A stretch of DNA of 64,000 bases from Leptospira kemamanensis. GTDB taxonomy: Bacteria > Spirochaetota > Leptospiria > Leptospirales > Leptospiraceae. The stretch spans positions 124,001 through 188,000 of the forward strand of contig NZ_RQGG01000013.1 of assembly GCF_004769665.1 (NCBI RefSeq). Reading direction: 5' to 3'. A model generated the notes under the pieces. The model was not told the DNA's origin and ran no database searches. It worked only from the letters and a program-made list of their open reading frames with translations. Of the stretch, positions 36,577-44,975 are shown one piece after another. Both the position numbers and the translations under genes were made by a program. Position 1 is the first letter of the stretch; every line of letters starts with the position of its first letter.

Positions 36577-37923
36577 ATGTCCATTCAAATCTCCATCCCC
36601 AGTCTGGTCATTTTTCTCATCAATCTTCTCACCTTAGCGTTTTATTATTCCTTTTACCGTTTTCATTTTTATCGATTTACAGAAGGATTTTTACAATACA
36701 CAGCACTTGCTTTTTCCTTATTTAGCGCAGGGATAGCCATAGGAATCCAAGCTTTGTTTTTGCATTTGGTTCCGAATGCAGATGTCCTTTGGAATTCCTT
36801 TTTTCTCTCCTCGTTTGTCGAAGAGTTTTCAAAACTACTGGGGATCTATTTGTTTTTTAGTAAAAACCAAGATGAATTCACTGTGACTGACGGGATTTTT
36901 TATGGCCTTGTCCTCGGAGGTGGGTTTGGTCTTTTAGAAAACATTTTGTATTTCATCAATACTGGACTTTGGTCGCAAGTACTTCGCTCCATCACCGCAC
37001 TTCCGATTCATATGATGAATGGTGGACTCGTGGGTGCTTTTACCATGATGTTTCTCTTCCATAAAAATCCTGTGTTCAAATGGGGAAATTTGTCCATCGG
37101 ATTTTCTCTCTGTGTTTTCATCCACGGTCTTTATAACCTTTCCTTATTCCAAGAAATTGACCTGCTTGTGATTTTACCCATTTGTATTCTCACACTTTTT
37201 TTTATGTTAGAGGTCACCATTGCCAAATCTAGGATTTTAGTTCCAGGCCAGATCTTAAAACTCATGGATATGAGTATGGAAGAGTATGAAATTTTGAGTC
37301 GGCACAACCGACATGAAGGTTGGATTCAAAACGTTCAAAAACATATCTCCACATCGGGAATCAGGTTGTTCCAATACCCTAACTTACGTCATACGATTTT
37401 AACCATCTTTTTTCTAATCCCAGGTATTTTATCCATTTATCTTTTGTATGATTCACCTGATTGGATTTCCCATAAGTTTCCCGACCTTGTGAAGCAAGAT
37501 TATTTTGCCTTATTTGTCATGTATCCAATAGTACTTGCTCTAATGTTCTTTTTTGCTGGGATTCTCAACCCATATTTCTTTCGAGACCGAATGCTTGCCG
37601 TTCCCTTATTTAGTTCAGTGGATATGCAGGTAGGTGACAAAGAGGAAAATTCCGCAATCTTTCATATCACAGTAAATTTGTTTTATTTACCGACTTCCCA
37701 AAGTTACGATAAAAATACGAAAGCAACATTTGATTTATGGATAGGACTCACTTGTTTTTCCGGGTTAGGTGGAAAAATCCTATGGAGTCGGGAAAATGAA
37801 GAAGGAAATTGTGGGGTGATGTGCCAACTTGATTCCATTCCCTTTTTGTTTTTAATGAAGTGGAACTTATTACGACTGAAACAAAATTTAAAAAATCTTT
37901 TTTTACGAAAAGTCCAAGTATAA
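36577..37923 (+). CDS. PrsW-family intramembrane protease-like protein with C-terminal extension
   Basis: 448 residues. About eight membrane helices in the first 240 residues carry the PrsW motifs: EEFSK at 82-86, GGGFGLLENILYF near 115-127, HMMNGGLVGAF, and FIHGLYN. In Bacillus, PrsW cuts the anti-sigma factor RsiW. After these comes a cytoplasmic region with two further helices (about 275-340) and a beta-rich C-terminus that I do not recognise. It lies 60 nt after the VWA gene on the same strand; co-transcription is possible. No sigma or anti-sigma gene is adjacent. Confidence 0.82.
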   Translation: MSIQISIPSLVIFLINLLTLAFYYSFYRFHFYRFTEGFLQYTALAFSLFSAGIAIGIQALFLHLVPNADVLWNSFFLSSFVEEFSKLLGIYLFFSKNQDEFTVTDGIFYGLVLGGGFGLLENILYFINTGLWSQVLRSITALPIHMMNGGLVGAFTMMFLFHKNPVFKWGNLSIGFSLCVFIHGLYNLSLFQEIDLLVILPICILTLFFMLEVTIAKSRILVPGQILKLMDMSMEEYEILSRHNRHEGWIQNVQKHISTSGIRLFQYPNLRHTILTIFFLIPGILSIYLLYDSPDWISHKFPDLVKQDYFALFVMYPIVLALMFFFAGILNPYFFRDRMLAVPLFSSVDMQVGDKEENSAIFHITVNLFYLPTSQSYDKNTKATFDLWIGLTCFSGLGGKILWSRENEEGNCGVMCQLDSIPFLFLMKWNLLRLKQNLKNLFLRKVQV

Positions 37924-37938
37924 GACGATTTTGTTTTT

Positions 37939-39000
37939 CTAAAATGAAGTTTCAAAACTAAACCCATAATGAAGCGAATCATTGGGATTTGTTTGTGTTT
38001 TGGCGCTAAGAAATGGGTTCACATTGTTTTTGAAGTCTAACAAAGGTTTTAGATAGACAGCTTGTGAGTTTTCTTTATTGGAATCTCTCTGTCCTAAATA
38101 AAAACTATCTATAAAACTATAAGTCAAAATAGAAGCAAATACAGCAGCATAGATCGTAAACCTTTGTCTATGAAAATCATAACGATCATTTCCCAAGGTA
38201 TTGGAAACTAAAAACACACGACCATCACCAGTAGGGATGTATTCCAGATCTTGGTTGATGGCTTTTACGGACATATTGTACTCATATGCCATTCCAAGTC
38301 CTGAAACAAGGGCAGTGGTAAACAAAAATGCGGCTTTCCCATATCGTTTTTCGGAAATCGAGGTATAACCAGGAATCACCTTAGGTGTTTCTTCTTTGAT
38401 CACTTTTACAATGATGGATTTGTTTTGGTATTCGTAAGACTGAAATTCCAAGAGATCTGCTGTTTCTAATTTTTTATCCTCGGTTTCAAAAGTCATACGA
38501 CCTCTGTCCAAAGATTTATAAAGTCCAAAAATTTCTTTGTTTTTAAAAGTCCACTTTCCTTTGGTTCCGATTTGGATGTAACGATCCACGGGAGAACCAG
38601 ATTCTGCCGTCACTTTCATGGTAGCGATTTTTTTGATCGGAATGGTTTCGAGTTCCAAGGGACTACTTTTTTTGGAGAAACTAGCATTTGTTTTTGTCAG
38701 TCGAGTGAGGATTAAATCGCAGTCTTCCACACCAAAGGTTTTGTAATCTGCACAGGTCGGAAGGCCATCATATCCCACATCAATTCCAAGAACATCCTCG
38801 TTCAGGAATTTATACTTTTTTCCTTGGTCGATCCATTCCACATGGGTGGGGGTCACATTTTGCACTTTTCCATTCAGTACTTCCCCCGATTTCAATCGGA
38901 TTTTATCCGCAGAGAGGGAAGAGACCAGAACTAGGATTCCCAAAAGGAAAACTCTCTGCCCTAACTTACGAATCAATGCTATGTGGATCTTTAAAACCAA
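37939..39000 (-). CDS. predicted exported protein of unknown family
   Basis: About 353 residues. A signal peptide seems present (LIRKLGQRVFLLGILVLVSSLSA), so the mature protein begins with DKIRLKSGEVLNGKVQNVTPTHVEWID, a beta-strand pattern like the small SH3/Sm-type repeats that read KLxxGxxLxGxV in other envelope proteins. A possible membrane segment is near residue 228-245. The start codon is a TTG at 39000 (a second TTG at 38976 is possible), so the true N-terminus is uncertain. The protein ends SLHYGFSFETSF, with a terminal Phe as in outer-membrane proteins. Converges on the PrsW-type gene and is divergent from the HAMP phosphatase. Confidence 0.65.
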   Translation of the reverse strand: MVLKIHIALIRKLGQRVFLLGILVLVSSLSADKIRLKSGEVLNGKVQNVTPTHVEWIDQGKKYKFLNEDVLGIDVGYDGLPTCADYKTFGVEDCDLILTRLTKTNASFSKKSSPLELETIPIKKIATMKVTAESGSPVDRYIQIGTKGKWTFKNKEIFGLYKSLDRGRMTFETEDKKLETADLLEFQSYEYQNKSIIVKVIKEETPKVIPGYTSISEKRYGKAAFLFTTALVSGLGMAYEYNMSVKAINQDLEYIPTGDGRVFLVSNTLGNDRYDFHRQRFTIYAAVFASILTYSFIDSFYLGQRDSNKENSQAVYLKPLLDFKNNVNPFLSAKTQTNPNDSLHYGFSFETSF

Positions 39001-39017
39001 TGGAAATTCTCAAATTT

Positions 39018-39035
39018 GTGATAGATTTCTATCAC
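39018..39035. promoter_or_regulatory. perfect inverted repeat in a divergent promoter region, candidate operator
   Basis: GTGATAGA TT TCTATCAC is an 18-nt perfect palindrome (8-2-8). It sits in the 63-nt gap between the divergent genes at 37939-39000 and 39064-40581, adjacent to a second short palindrome CAAATTTG (39011-39018). The size and symmetry suit a dimeric helix-turn-helix repressor. It is too short and lacks a T-run for a terminator. Confidence 0.55.
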
Positions 39036-39063
39036 TTAATTATCGACAATACTAGTAATTGCC

Positions 39064-40581
39064 GTGAACAAAAGCAAAACCAAAACGACGAATTCCTTAC
39101 GCTTTAAGATTGGACTCTTTTATTCCCTTTTAGCCTTTTTAAATATCATCTTTTTTACGGTGATGATTTTTGAAAACCAATCCGACCTGCTTTTGAAAAA
39201 CTTCCAATTCCAATCGGAAAATTTGGCAAACACGATCCTCACTGACATCCAAACCATAGGGCTCACTGGCAAGCGTGATGAAAGTTTTGAAGTGTTCCGT
39301 AAGACTTTAAAACTCTATGAAATCACAAAATTCACTTTTTTTGATCCAGAAGGAAAAATCATTCAAACGGAACCGGAATCTGAACTTTCCAAAATCTCCA
39401 TTCCGGAATCAGTTCTCAAAAAAACCAAAGAAGTTTCTTCTGACAAAGAAGGGAATTTATTCAAAGCAAGATATAGTTTGGATTTAAATGAATCTGACTT
39501 TACTGTGAACTTTTTATTACCCATTCGATTGTCCGATGATAGAGAAGTTTTTTTATTTACCCATTTTAATATCTCACCCATCCAAGATAGATTAAAACAA
39601 CTGTACATCCAGGTAGGTTATGCCGTCATCTGGGGAGTTGTATTCCATATCATTTTTGCAATTTTGGTGTATCGTGCGATCTTTAAAAGAGTGGGAGCAT
39701 TGGAAGTTGCATCCAAAGACATGGCAACGGGAAACTTGGAAGCAAGGGTCACTTGGGATTTCAAAAGTAATGATGAACTCGATAGTTTAGGAAACTCCTT
39801 TAACCTTATGGCGGAAGAGATCCACAACAAAGTAACAACAATTACACGACTCAATCAAGAAATCAATCAAGAACTTCAAATTGGCAAAGAAGTCCAAGAA
39901 CTCTTTTTACCTTCCGTTAAAAAATTTAAGAAATTCAATATCGGGAAATTGTACAGACCTATGCGGGAAGTTTCTGGAGATTTATATCAATACTTCCACG
40001 TTCCAGAACAAAATTTTTATGGATTCTTTCTCGCTGATGCCTCAGGTCATGGTGTTTCCGCAGCCCTTGTAACAGTAGTTATGGCAATGTCTTTACAATC
40101 CATCATGAAAGAAAACCCAGCACCCATTCATGCAATCAATTCTTTGGGAGAAGTGATCGCAAACCGATTACAAGCTTCCTTTTTTGCAACAGGTGTATTT
40201 GTTGTTTTTGATGAACCTGGTGTGGTTAAGTTTGTGAATGCTGGACACAATGCACCTTTTATCATCCGACCATCCACAAAGGAAGTGCGTTTCATCGATA
40301 GTTCAGGTCCACCTCTTGGTATGGGCGATGACATCCAATATTCTTTGGAATCCTTTCCTGTTGAACCTGGTGATAAAATTATTCTTTATACGGATGGAGT
40401 TGTGGAAACTCCCATCAAAGAAGGTGGGTTGTTTGGGTTAGAACGGTTTACCGAAATCGTTTTAGAAAACATCCATTTGACCAATGCAGAAATTGTTGAA
40501 AAAGCAATGGCTATGTTGGATGAAAAACATGACGAGTATAAGGATGATGTCACTATGTTAGTCCTTGATGTACCAGAATGA
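39064..40581 (+). CDS. membrane-bound HAMP-SpoIIE (PP2C-type) phosphatase
   Basis: 505 residues, GTG start. Two membrane helices (about 16-40 and 178-200) flank a periplasmic sensor of about 140 residues with a DxEGKI-like segment (FFDPEGKIIQTEPES). A HAMP linker follows (ASKDMATGNLEARVTWDFKSNDELDSLGNSFNLMAEEI, spanning about 220-258), then the SpoIIE catalytic domain with ADASGHGVSAALVTVV, FVNAGHNAPFI and LYTDGVVETP. This is the plan of environmental RsbU-like phosphatases, which dephosphorylate a STAS protein. Overlaps the following gene by ATGA, and a STAS gene lies 1.5 kb downstream on the opposite strand. Confidence 0.92.
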   Translation: MNKSKTKTTNSLRFKIGLFYSLLAFLNIIFFTVMIFENQSDLLLKNFQFQSENLANTILTDIQTIGLTGKRDESFEVFRKTLKLYEITKFTFFDPEGKIIQTEPESELSKISIPESVLKKTKEVSSDKEGNLFKARYSLDLNESDFTVNFLLPIRLSDDREVFLFTHFNISPIQDRLKQLYIQVGYAVIWGVVFHIIFAILVYRAIFKRVGALEVASKDMATGNLEARVTWDFKSNDELDSLGNSFNLMAEEIHNKVTTITRLNQEINQELQIGKEVQELFLPSVKKFKKFNIGKLYRPMREVSGDLYQYFHVPEQNFYGFFLADASGHGVSAALVTVVMAMSLQSIMKENPAPIHAINSLGEVIANRLQASFFATGVFVVFDEPGVVKFVNAGHNAPFIIRPSTKEVRFIDSSGPPLGMGDDIQYSLESFPVEPGDKIILYTDGVVETPIKEGGLFGLERFTEIVLENIHLTNAEIVEKAMAMLDEKHDEYKDDVTMLVLDVPE

Positions 40582-42134
40582 AAAAGTTTTTCTTTTTCTC
40601 CTTATTTGGAATTCTATTCTTATTTTTTGCCATGGCCTCTGATGCCATAGTCAGTGTTAAACTCCAAGAATTACGATTTGGTATTCTCAGAGACCAACTT
40701 ATGAATTATGAACTTTCTTCGCAGACCTTGCGAGAACGTTTAAAACAAATGTTTTTATCGAAAGATGATTACATGACGGAAGTCAAAGTGAATATCTTAG
40801 AATCGGGAATCATGAACTCCGAAACGGAAGGTATGGATTTAAAAATGGGTTGGAAGGATCGATTTGGTCTTTTTGTGATCAATTCTGTACGTTTTCTCAA
40901 TTTTAAATCTCCACTGGAACTAGAAGAACAACAAAAAACAATCATTCGTTTGCAGTTTGCCTTTTATATGGAGCGAACTAGGAAATATCCAATCGCTGCT
41001 AAAAAATACCAAGAATTGGAAGAATCCATTACTTCTTCTTTATCTGATGAGATGGCCTTTACTTTGTTACACCATGGTTATTGCCTTGTGATGATGGGGG
41101 AAAGGGAAAAAGCGTTTGTGAAACTGAATAAAGCAATTGATCTTTTTCCTGGTTCTCATTATTCAGAAAATGCAGCTCTTCTCATCAGTTTCTTAGAAGA
41201 TGGGGAAAAGAAAAAAGAAGAATTAAAATCGAAAAAGAAATCACCAGAAGAGTTAGCATATTCTCTTTTCCAAAGTGGTGACTACGAAGAAACTCTACGA
41301 ACTTTAGAAAGTTTACCAACTCTCTCAAATGACCAATCTTATATCAAAGCAAGATCAATGGAAGAACTCGGAAAAACTTCCAACGCTGTAAAAGAATACA
41401 TCCAACTCGTCAAACAAAAGGAAAATAAAGAAGTAGCCATTCGTGCGAACAGACGGCTCCTGCTCATCGGAAATTTTTACCAAGAAAATAAATCCCTCGT
41501 TGCCTTCTCTAAAGAGGAAGCAAATAAACTAGGGGATGCCAAAGCTGCTGAAAATATCGAAGAAGGGAAAACCTTAGTTCTAAAACCAGTGATCATTGAA
41601 AAAATTCTGAAAACAGAATCCACTGGAAACCTTTCCGTAGAAGAAACCAAAGAATTAAACCAAATCAAAGATGAAATCAAACTATCGTTAGAGGATTCCA
41701 AAGAAGAAACTAAAAATTTAGCAGCAGTTGTCTCTGAAGAAAAAATTCCTCTGGTTTCGGAAACCACAGTGGCTACAGATACAAAACTAGAAACACAAAC
41801 CAAACGCCCTGTCACAGAAAAACAAGAGTCCAATGTTCCCATCAAATTGAAAGTGAAACTGAGAGATGGAAGGGAAGTTATTTGTGATGAAGTTCAAATT
41901 GAAGGAAAACTTGCCAATCTCAAACTAGGTAGTTTCGGACTGAATGTGCCTTATGATCTAATTGTTTCTGTGCGATCCACAAATCCTAAAAAAGGAAAAA
42001 TCAAATTGGGAACGGGTAGTGGAGTGATGGGTGAATCGAACCAGTGGAACCAAAACCAAACAGGAGACTGGATTTATGGACAAGGGGGAGAAAGTCCCGT
42101 AACAAGAGCCGAAGTCAAATTCTTTCGGCTCTAA
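40578..42134 (+). CDS. TPR-containing membrane-anchored or exported protein
   Basis: 518 residues. The N-terminus (MKKFFFFSLFGILFLFFAMA) is a signal peptide or anchor with possible cleavage after SDA. Residues about 110-310 are TPR-like helices (YPIAAKKYQELEESITSSL, AFVKLNKAIDLFPGSHYSENAALL, DYEETLRTLESLPTL). A charged low-complexity stretch rich in Glu, Lys and Thr runs from about 330 to 420. A small C-terminal region (LKVKLRDGREVICDEVQIEG) resembles an Sm/SH3-like beta module comparable to one in the unrelated exported gene at 37939. Overlapping by ATGA with the phosphatase gene implies co-expression; it may present ligands to, or share a site with, the membrane phosphatase. Confidence 0.75.
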   Translation: MKKFFFFSLFGILFLFFAMASDAIVSVKLQELRFGILRDQLMNYELSSQTLRERLKQMFLSKDDYMTEVKVNILESGIMNSETEGMDLKMGWKDRFGLFVINSVRFLNFKSPLELEEQQKTIIRLQFAFYMERTRKYPIAAKKYQELEESITSSLSDEMAFTLLHHGYCLVMMGEREKAFVKLNKAIDLFPGSHYSENAALLISFLEDGEKKKEELKSKKKSPEELAYSLFQSGDYEETLRTLESLPTLSNDQSYIKARSMEELGKTSNAVKEYIQLVKQKENKEVAIRANRRLLLIGNFYQENKSLVAFSKEEANKLGDAKAAENIEEGKTLVLKPVIIEKILKTESTGNLSVEETKELNQIKDEIKLSLEDSKEETKNLAAVVSEEKIPLVSETTVATDTKLETQTKRPVTEKQESNVPIKLKVKLRDGREVICDEVQIEGKLANLKLGSFGLNVPYDLIVSVRSTNPKKGKIKLGTGSGVMGESNQWNQNQTGDWIYGQGGESPVTRAEVKFFRL

Positions 42135-42145
42135 CAGGAAGGGGT

Positions 42146-42469
42146 TTAAGGAAGTTCGGCTTCGCTCCCTAAAATGGTGAAAAACTTATCTAAACTGGAA
42201 AGTTTTAAAATCACCATCACATCTTGGCTCACATTCAATAGAAAAAACTGACCTTCTTCCGATTTGAGTTTCTTTTGCAAATTAGCAAGTAAGGCAATTC
42301 CAGAAGAATCCAATAATTTAATATTGATCATATCGATTGCTACTGATTCAGCTCCATCATCAATGATTTTATGAAGCTCTTTTTTGAGTGCGGGTGCAGA
42401 ATAAATGTCGAGGGATCCCTCTAAGGTAACAACTGTATGATTTTTAACTTGTTTTGTTGTGAAATTCAT
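42146..42469 (-). CDS. STAS-domain anti-anti-sigma factor
   Basis: 107 residues, a single STAS domain. Start ATG at 42469 with AGGAAG about 8 nt upstream; a GTG 18 nt earlier is unlikely. The conserved phosphorylation region is LLDSSGIALLAN, with paired serines (55 and 56) after Asp54, one of which is the phosphate acceptor. In partner switching, an unphosphorylated STAS protein sequesters an anti-sigma kinase and is reset by SpoIIE-type phosphatases, two of which are in this window. No anti-sigma kinase gene (RsbW-like) is adjacent. Convergent with the TPR gene. Confidence 0.92.
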   Translation of the reverse strand: MNFTTKQVKNHTVVTLEGSLDIYSAPALKKELHKIIDDGAESVAIDMINIKLLDSSGIALLANLQKKLKSEEGQFFLLNVSQDVMVILKLSSLDKFFTILGSEAELP

Positions 42470-42579
42470 TGAACTTCCTACTGGCACGTATACTATCCGT
42501 TTTTCATCTAATTTTGTAAAGAATTTTTGTAGAAACTCATTGTTTGTGAGGGAGAAGAAAGAGTTTACTAGAAAAAACC

Positions 42580-42759
42580 CTAGTTTTGCAGTTTTTTTAA
42601 GACCAAAGTGATCGCCTGGTTAAAACCATCATACCCACCTTTATCATACTCACTTAAATCTTTGTATTCTAAGTCATTCATATCGAGCAGGAGTTTCCGC
42701 AACTCGTGTTCTAAGTATTCCTTTCGGATATAACTTGTTTCAAAAACCTTGGGATGCAC
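42580..42759 (-). CDS. possible small protein, unknown function
   Basis: A 59-codon frame from GTG at 42759 to TAG at 42580 that I translated by hand. It is acidic/basic mixed and helical in appearance (IRKEYLEHELRKLLLDMNDL), then DKGGYDGFNQAITLVLKKLQN, whose last part looks like a real helix-turn-helix end rather than noise. An in-frame TAA lies six codons upstream, and GTG is the only usable start before an internal ATG at residue 27. The SD is weak (GGG 4 nt away). Located between the STAS gene on the same strand and the GGDEF-EAL gene on the other. Confidence 0.5.
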   Translation of the reverse strand: MHPKVFETSYIRKEYLEHELRKLLLDMNDLEYKDLSEYDKGGYDGFNQAITLVLKKLQN

Positions 42760-42805
42760 TGACCCATTGGACGAAATTTAAGAGAAAATTTGAATCTTTT
42801 TTCGG

Positions 42806-42833
42806 TTGAGATTTCTAGTTTTTTGCATACACT
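42806..42833 (+). promoter_or_regulatory. sigma-70-like promoter of the GGDEF-EAL gene
   Basis: TTGAGA (42806-42811, five of six matches to TTGACA) and TACACT (42828-42833, four of six to TATAAT) are separated by 16 nt. Transcription would start about 42840, giving a leader of some 27 nt to the ATG at 42867. Confidence 0.45.
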
Positions 42834-42866
42834 TACCTGGGGAACAAAGCCGGTTCGGCATTCATA

Positions 42867-44975
42867 ATGGCAAGTCCAATCAGTGTTTTAATATTAGAAA
42901 ACGACTCAAACAGCGTTTTTGATTTAGTGCGGGAAATGAAGGCAAATGGCCTAAGTCCTTTGTATCGTGTGGTGGAATCATCTGCCAATTTTGAAGCAAC
43001 CGTTTTAGAGGAGGATTGGGATGCCATTATCTGTAGCACACGTGCTCCGTTTCAATCGGAGATCTCATTCTTCTTAAAATTTCTGAACGAAAAAAAAATC
43101 GACATTCCAGTCATCTTACTCAGTGAACCAGAAGACTTTCATAAAAATCTTTTGTACATGAAATCTGGTGTGAATGATATCATTGATCGAAAAACACTTT
43201 TACGTTTAACGGAAGTTTTAGAACGAGAAAGAAGGGAACTTGTTTACCGAAAAGAAAAAAATACCACTGAAACGTTTTTGTACCAATCACTCAAAGAGAT
43301 TCAGTTACAAAAGTTTGCATTAGACCAAGCAAATAAAGTTTCGATTACCGATGCAAATGGGATCATCACCTATGTCAATGATGCCTTTGCCAAAATCACT
43401 GGTTATGAAAGTTTTGAACTTCTAGGACATAACCATAGAATTTTAAAAAGCCAAAACAAGTCCAAAGAGGATTGGGCTAAAATATGGGAATCCATCCACA
43501 AAGGGAAAGTTTGGCGGGGAGAAATTCTAAACACAAAAAAAGATGGAAGTCTTTTTTGGGTGGATACAACCATTGTTCCTTTTATTGGGACTGATGGATC
43601 AGTATTTCAATACATAGCGATTCATCATGATATCACCGACCAGAAATTAGCGGAAGAGCAACTCACTCACGATGCTTTTTATGATAACCTCACGGGTTTA
43701 CCCAATCGAGCCCTGTATCTTGCCCGGATTGAACAAAAAATCTTCACTTACAATATCCAAAAAGATGGATATCCAATTGTTTTTTGTATCAATATAGACA
43801 ATTTTAAGCGGATCAATCACTCTCTCGGAAACGAATCTGGCGATAAAATATTAATTATTTTTTCAGAACGTTTAAAACAGTTTTCGGATAAAGATGCCAT
43901 TATCACTCGGTTAGGTGCTGACAATTTTTCCATTTTACTCAATCATCTTTTGTCGATTGAAGAAGCGGTGGATTATGCGTATCGGTTGTTTGAATTTTTA
44001 GGAGACCCAATCCCTCTAGGTGGTTATGAAATTTATTTAACGGCTTCTTATGGGATTTCGGCTTTTGGTTTAGGGGGAAAAGAAGCCGATGTATTACTTC
44101 GGAATGCAGAAATTGCCATGTTCCATGCGAAATCACAAAAAGTAGGAACAGTGGCAGTGTTTAACCAAGCCATGCAGGAAAAAATCCACTTCCAGTTGGA
44201 AATCCAAAATGATTTAAAAAAAGCATTAATTCACAATGAAATCTCTGTGTTTTTCCAACCCATTTTGGATCTAAAGTCGAATCAGATTGGGCACTGGGAA
44301 GCACTCGTAAGGTGGCGCCATCCACAAAGGGGAATGGTTTCCCCTGCCGAATTTATCCCATTGGCAGAAGACTCAGGTCTCATTGTTCCCATCACTCGTT
44401 TTGTTTTGGAACAAACTGCTAATGTGATCGAAGAAGTCCAAATCAAAAAAGGATATCCGATCTCCATTGCCGTAAACTTAAGCCCACAAGTATTTTATGA
44501 CCAAAATATTTTCCATTGGATTGTCGATTTACACAAAAGAAGAGGGATACCGTATTCTTCCTTACAAGTAGAGATCACAGAAAGTTTAGCGATGAAAAAT
44601 CTATCCGATACCGTGCCAATTCTTTCCAATTTAATTGATATTGGTGTGAAAGTGGCTTTGGATGATTTTGGAACTGGATTTTCTTCTTTGTCCTATTTGG
44701 AAAAATTACCTCTTTCCATTCTCAAAATTGATAAGTCTTTTTTAAACAATGTCCACGTAGGAAACAAAGAAAGTTTTTTACTGATTTCAATTATAAACAT
44801 GGCACATGACTTAGGTTATACGGTTGTTGCGGAAGGTGTGGAAGAATTAGAACAATTGGAACTATTACAATCCTACCAATGTGATGAAATCCAAGGATAT
44901 TGGTTATCCAAACCAGTTCCATTTCCAGAAATTATACCATTTTTAGATCAATTTTACAAAAAGGAAACCTCATGA
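42867..44975 (+). CDS. receiver-like/PAS/GGDEF/EAL cyclic-di-GMP protein, probably a phosphodiesterase
   Basis: 702 residues. Residues 1-125 have receiver-like folding (SVLILENDSN; DIPVILLSEPED; MKSGVNDIID) but the phosphoryl-acceptor Asp position reads CSTRAPF (WDAIICSTR), so it is a pseudo-receiver. A PAS domain (about 140-265) ends in YIAIHHDITDQKLAEEQL. The GGDEF domain (about 270-435) has RLGADNFSILL at the active site in place of GGDEF, suggesting loss of cyclase activity. The EAL domain follows with EALVRWRHPQRG, SIAVNLSPQ, EITESLA, DDFGTGFSSLSYL and KIDKSF. Most likely a c-di-GMP phosphodiesterase with sensory control. The M48 gene starts in its last codon. Confidence 0.93.
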   Translation: MASPISVLILENDSNSVFDLVREMKANGLSPLYRVVESSANFEATVLEEDWDAIICSTRAPFQSEISFFLKFLNEKKIDIPVILLSEPEDFHKNLLYMKSGVNDIIDRKTLLRLTEVLERERRELVYRKEKNTTETFLYQSLKEIQLQKFALDQANKVSITDANGIITYVNDAFAKITGYESFELLGHNHRILKSQNKSKEDWAKIWESIHKGKVWRGEILNTKKDGSLFWVDTTIVPFIGTDGSVFQYIAIHHDITDQKLAEEQLTHDAFYDNLTGLPNRALYLARIEQKIFTYNIQKDGYPIVFCINIDNFKRINHSLGNESGDKILIIFSERLKQFSDKDAIITRLGADNFSILLNHLLSIEEAVDYAYRLFEFLGDPIPLGGYEIYLTASYGISAFGLGGKEADVLLRNAEIAMFHAKSQKVGTVAVFNQAMQEKIHFQLEIQNDLKKALIHNEISVFFQPILDLKSNQIGHWEALVRWRHPQRGMVSPAEFIPLAEDSGLIVPITRFVLEQTANVIEEVQIKKGYPISIAVNLSPQVFYDQNIFHWIVDLHKRRGIPYSSLQVEITESLAMKNLSDTVPILSNLIDIGVKVALDDFGTGFSSLSYLEKLPLSILKIDKSFLNNVHVGNKESFLLISIINMAHDLGYTVVAEGVEELEQLELLQSYQCDEIQGYWLSKPVPFPEIIPFLDQFYKKETS

